In this document: piece by piece, positions 6,513 through 7,429 of the stretch | Numbering within the stretch: position 1 is the first letter of the stretch | Layout: every line of letters starts with the position of its first letter | Source of the DNA: Nanobdellota archaeon | Lineage (GTDB): Archaea; Nanobdellota; Nanobdellia; Pacearchaeales; GW2011-AR1 | Length of the DNA: 7,429 nucleotides | Reading direction: 5' to 3' | Assembly (NCBI GenBank): GCA_020056045.1 | Contig: JAGVIM010000037.1 | Location: forward strand, 1 to 7,429 | Made by a program: the position numbers and the translations under genes | The notes under the pieces: generated by a model | What the model saw: only the letters and a program-made list of their open reading frames with translations | Told to the model about the DNA's origin: nothing | Database searches by the model: none

Positions 6513-6818
6513 TTAAAAACTTCCTCTTCCCATTTTAGTTTTAATTCTTCTAGCCTCAATTTGAGTTTCCCTTAACATTAAAATATCTTTTTTTCTAACA
6601 GCACCTTTTACATTTCTTCTCATAGATTTCCCTTTATCATAACCCTGTAAAATTCTACATTTAACTTGAGTAACTTCTCCCCTTGCACCAGTTCTTCCTA
6701 TAATTCCCTCAACAACAGCAGGTACAGCTGATTCACTAAGTATACTTTCTGCACCTTTTGAAGCAACCTGACTTTGTTGTTGCTGTTCCTTTGTTTTTTG
6801 TTGTTTTTTTTCTGCCAT
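6513..6818 (-). CDS. rps28e: Small ribosomal subunit protein S28e (101 aa) with Gln-rich N-terminal extension
   Basis: OB-fold-type protein of the archaeal/eukaryotic small subunit, located near the mRNA exit region. The core from about residue 33 has the family signatures [19 protein letters not shown] (39-57), [19 protein letters not shown] (67-85) and EARRI. Typical S28e is about 65-75 residues. This one has an extra N-terminal segment of roughly 32 residues rich in Gln and Lys ([14 protein letters not shown]), likely disordered. The ATG at 6818 is the first start available and lacks a clear Shine-Dalgarno, so it may be translated from a short or leaderless mRNA. A 102-base gap with a repeat element and two direct repeats separates it from L7Ae, so it may have its own promoter. 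The stop is one base before the 73-residue gene. Confidence 0.95.
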   Translation of the reverse strand: MAEKKQQKTKEQQQQSQVASKGAESILSESAVPAVVEGIIGRTGARGEVTQVKCRILQGYDKGKSMRRNVKGAVRKKDILMLRETQIEARRIKTKMGRGSF

Positions 6819-6856
6819 ATTTAAATTTTTGTATTATTATTGAATTATTAGTTTAA

Positions 6857-6881
6857 TTTTCTGTTCAGTGTTTTCTGTTCA
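6857..6881. repeat. Two 11-bp direct repeats upstream of S28e
   Basis: TTTTCTGTTCA occurs exactly at 6857-6867 and at 6871-6881, a period of 14 bases. On the minus strand each reads TGAACAGAAAA. They lie 39-63 bases upstream of the S28e start, between it and the repeat element after L7Ae. They could be a pair of protein-binding sites or a chance duplication. Confidence 0.5.
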
Positions 6882-6917
6882 ATTTTTACCCAGGACTTTT
6901 TCCTGAGAAAAAAGGCT
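6882..6917. repeat. Dispersed intergenic element, copy 2 (after the L7Ae stop)
   Basis: On the plus strand this reads ATTTTT, ACCC, AGGACTTTTT, CCTGAG, then AAAAAGGCT. It matches the copy at 3832-3880 throughout except for a 13-base segment that only that copy has. CAGGA (6891-6895) and TCCTG (6901-6905) form a perfect 5-bp stem around CTTTT. It ends three bases from the L7Ae stop codon, so both copies follow directly on a minus-strand gene. Function unknown. Confidence 0.6.
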
Positions 6918-6920
6918 GAT

Positions 6921-7241
6921 TTACTTAGATTTTAAGCCTTTAACAAAACCTTCTAAGTCTTTTTCAGAATCCCCTGCCTTAATTATAACAGCAGAAGCAC
7001 ATGCAACACCTAAACCAACAGCAATACCCAATTTTTCCTTTTTATCTGCTTCAACACAAGGAATATTTTTTTCCTTGCATAAAATAGGTAAATGTTGAAC
7101 AATTTCTTTAGGCGAAACATCAGCACCATAAACAACCAACTTTGCAGTTCCCCTCTCAATTGCTTTAGTAACTTCGTTTGTTCCTTTTTCGACTTTTCCA
7201 GTTTTTCTTGCTTTTTCTATTAGCTCGTATACAGAAACCAT
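6921..7241 (-). CDS. rpl7ae: Ribosomal protein L7Ae / k-turn-binding protein (106 aa)
   Basis: Archaeal multifunctional RNA-binding protein. It sits in the large subunit and is also the core k-turn binder of box C/D and H/ACA guide RNPs and of archaeal RNase P. The RNA-contact helix is KGTNEVTKAIERG (19-31), with Asn22, Glu23 and Lys26 matching the residues that read the tandem G-A pairs. IVQHLPILCKEKNIPCVEA (47-65) and GLGVACASAVII (76-87) complete the alpha-beta-alpha fold. Homologues are usually about 117-125 residues; this one lacks 10-15 residues at the N-terminus. An in-frame TAA at 7263-7265 rules out a longer frame, so the start at 7241 is likely. There is no Shine-Dalgarno; the ATG follows an A-rich run including nine consecutive A. 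A k-turn and a short ORF lie in its leader (7317-7343, 7165-7311). Confidence 0.96.
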   Translation of the reverse strand: MVSVYELIEKARKTGKVEKGTNEVTKAIERGTAKLVVYGADVSPKEIVQHLPILCKEKNIPCVEADKKEKLGIAVGLGVACASAVIIKAGDSEKDLEGFVKGLKSK

Positions 7242-7311
7242 TTTGTTTTTTTTTATTTTTGTTTAATTTATTTAATTTAGTTATAATCAAAAACCCACTT
7301 AGAAAGAACAT
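7165..7311 (-). CDS. Possible upstream ORF overlapping the L7Ae start (48 codons)
   Basis: An ATG at 7311 lies 5 bases after GGGAGG (7322-7317), the strongest Shine-Dalgarno sequence I see in the window. The frame runs 48 codons, MFFLSGFLIITKLNK..., passes the L7Ae ATG in a different frame and stops at 7165-7167, well inside the L7Ae gene. The peptide has a short hydrophobic start and then a very Lys/Arg/Asn-rich remainder that mainly reflects the A-rich DNA and the overlapping frame, so a stable protein is unlikely. A leader-ORF role in controlling L7Ae translation is more plausible. It could also be fortuitous. Confidence 0.25.
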   Translation of the reverse strand: MFFLSGFLIITKLNKLNKNKKKQNGFCIRANRKSKKNWKSRKRNKRSY

Positions 7312-7316
7312 CTCGT

Positions 7317-7343
7317 CCTCCCTAATATTTATTAGGTCATTGG
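7317..7343 (-). promoter_or_regulatory. Kink-turn in the L7Ae leader (putative autoregulatory L7Ae site)
   Basis: Read as minus-strand RNA: CC (7343-7342), three-base bulge AAU (7341-7339), GA (7338-7337), six-bp stem CCUAAU/AUUAGG (7336-7331 with 7326-7321) closed by an AAAU loop, then GA (7320-7319) and GG (7318-7317). This is the k-turn arrangement: C-stem, 3-base bulge ending in U, two sheared G-A pairs, and NC-stem. The C-stem is short (CC/GG). L7Ae is the protein that binds such motifs, and archaeal L7Ae is known to repress its own mRNA through a leader k-turn. The 3' arm includes the GGGAGG Shine-Dalgarno of the upstream ORF, so binding could block ribosome entry. Confidence 0.7.
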
Positions 7344-7366
7344 TTATAAAAATCCTAGAAAAACAT

Positions 7367-7378
7367 GGTTTATAAATC
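7367..7378 (-). promoter_or_regulatory. TATA promoter for L7Ae
   Basis: The minus strand reads GATTTATAAACC, a good archaeal TATA box preceded by the purine-containing AACGACA. Transcription about 26 bases downstream of the box centre would begin near 7347, just ahead of the k-turn at 7343, leaving a leader of about 105 bases before the L7Ae ATG. A second TATA-like string, TTTTTATAACC (7342-7352), is close by; starting from it would remove the k-turn from the mRNA. Confidence 0.5.
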
Positions 7379-7429
7379 TGTCGTTGATTTATTTGTAAAT
7401 ATTTTTTCTATGTCCTAATTTTAAAACTA

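Noticed and set aside
6290..6559. Longer version of the 73-residue protein starting at ATG 6559
   Set aside because: It would overlap the conserved end of S28e by 47 bases. The ATG at 6511 follows the S28e stop by one base with AGGA upstream, matching the junction style of the next gene.
7178..7375. Plus-strand open frame of 65 codons
   Set aside because: Antisense to the start of L7Ae and its leader; low-complexity Phe/Leu product with no motif, created by the T-rich complement.
1..7429. CRISPR array, insertion sequence, tRNA or rRNA genes
   Set aside because: No regularly spaced repeats, no transposase-like frame or terminal inverted repeats, and no tRNA cloverleaf or rRNA-like conserved stretch were found.

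Overview
The window is a very AT-rich stretch of an archaeal chromosome. The archaeal signal is a cluster of archaeal/eukaryotic-type ribosomal proteins (L7Ae, S28e, L24e) with archaeal-looking TATA/BRE promoters. Beside it lies a bacterial-type DNA gyrase (gyrB and gyrA), which many archaea acquired from bacteria. Small proteins, very tight gene spacing, strong A/T bias and the gyrase together suggest a DPANN-type lineage (Woesearchaeota/Pacearchaeota-like). That placement is an inference; no marker in the window proves it.

Layout from left to right. Positions 1-141 are non-coding as far as I can tell, with one perfect stem-loop and a probable leaderless promoter. A plus-strand gene (142-624) encodes a small HExxH protein, probably metalloprotease-like. 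It converges on gyrA with only 20 bases between the stops. Everything else is on the minus strand. In transcription order: L7Ae (7241-6921), S28e (6818-6513), an unrecognised 73-residue protein (6511-6290), L24e (6288-6064), an AT-only spacer (6063-5775), gyrB (5774-3879), three small genes (74, 45 and 49 residues; the last two are zinc ribbons too short for routine ORF calling), and gyrA (3290-645).

GyrB (ATPase and TOPRIM) and GyrA (cleavage/re-ligation and DNA wrapping) form the A2B2 gyrase that introduces negative supercoils. The unusual point is that the pair is split by three tightly packed small genes. These appear to share a promoter just after gyrB and to be co-transcribed with gyrA. 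The ribosomal genes S28e, the 73-residue gene and L24e are separated by single bases and must be one transcript.

The most interesting non-coding signal is upstream of L7Ae. The predicted 5' end of its mRNA folds into a textbook kink-turn (7317-7343), the RNA motif that L7Ae itself binds. The 3' arm of this k-turn contains a strong Shine-Dalgarno sequence that serves a short upstream ORF overlapping the L7Ae start in another frame. This looks like an autoregulatory leader. A second notable item is a roughly 36-49 base element present in two copies, one right after the gyrB stop and one right after the L7Ae stop. The gyrB copy carries an extra segment that is itself a BRE/TATA promoter.
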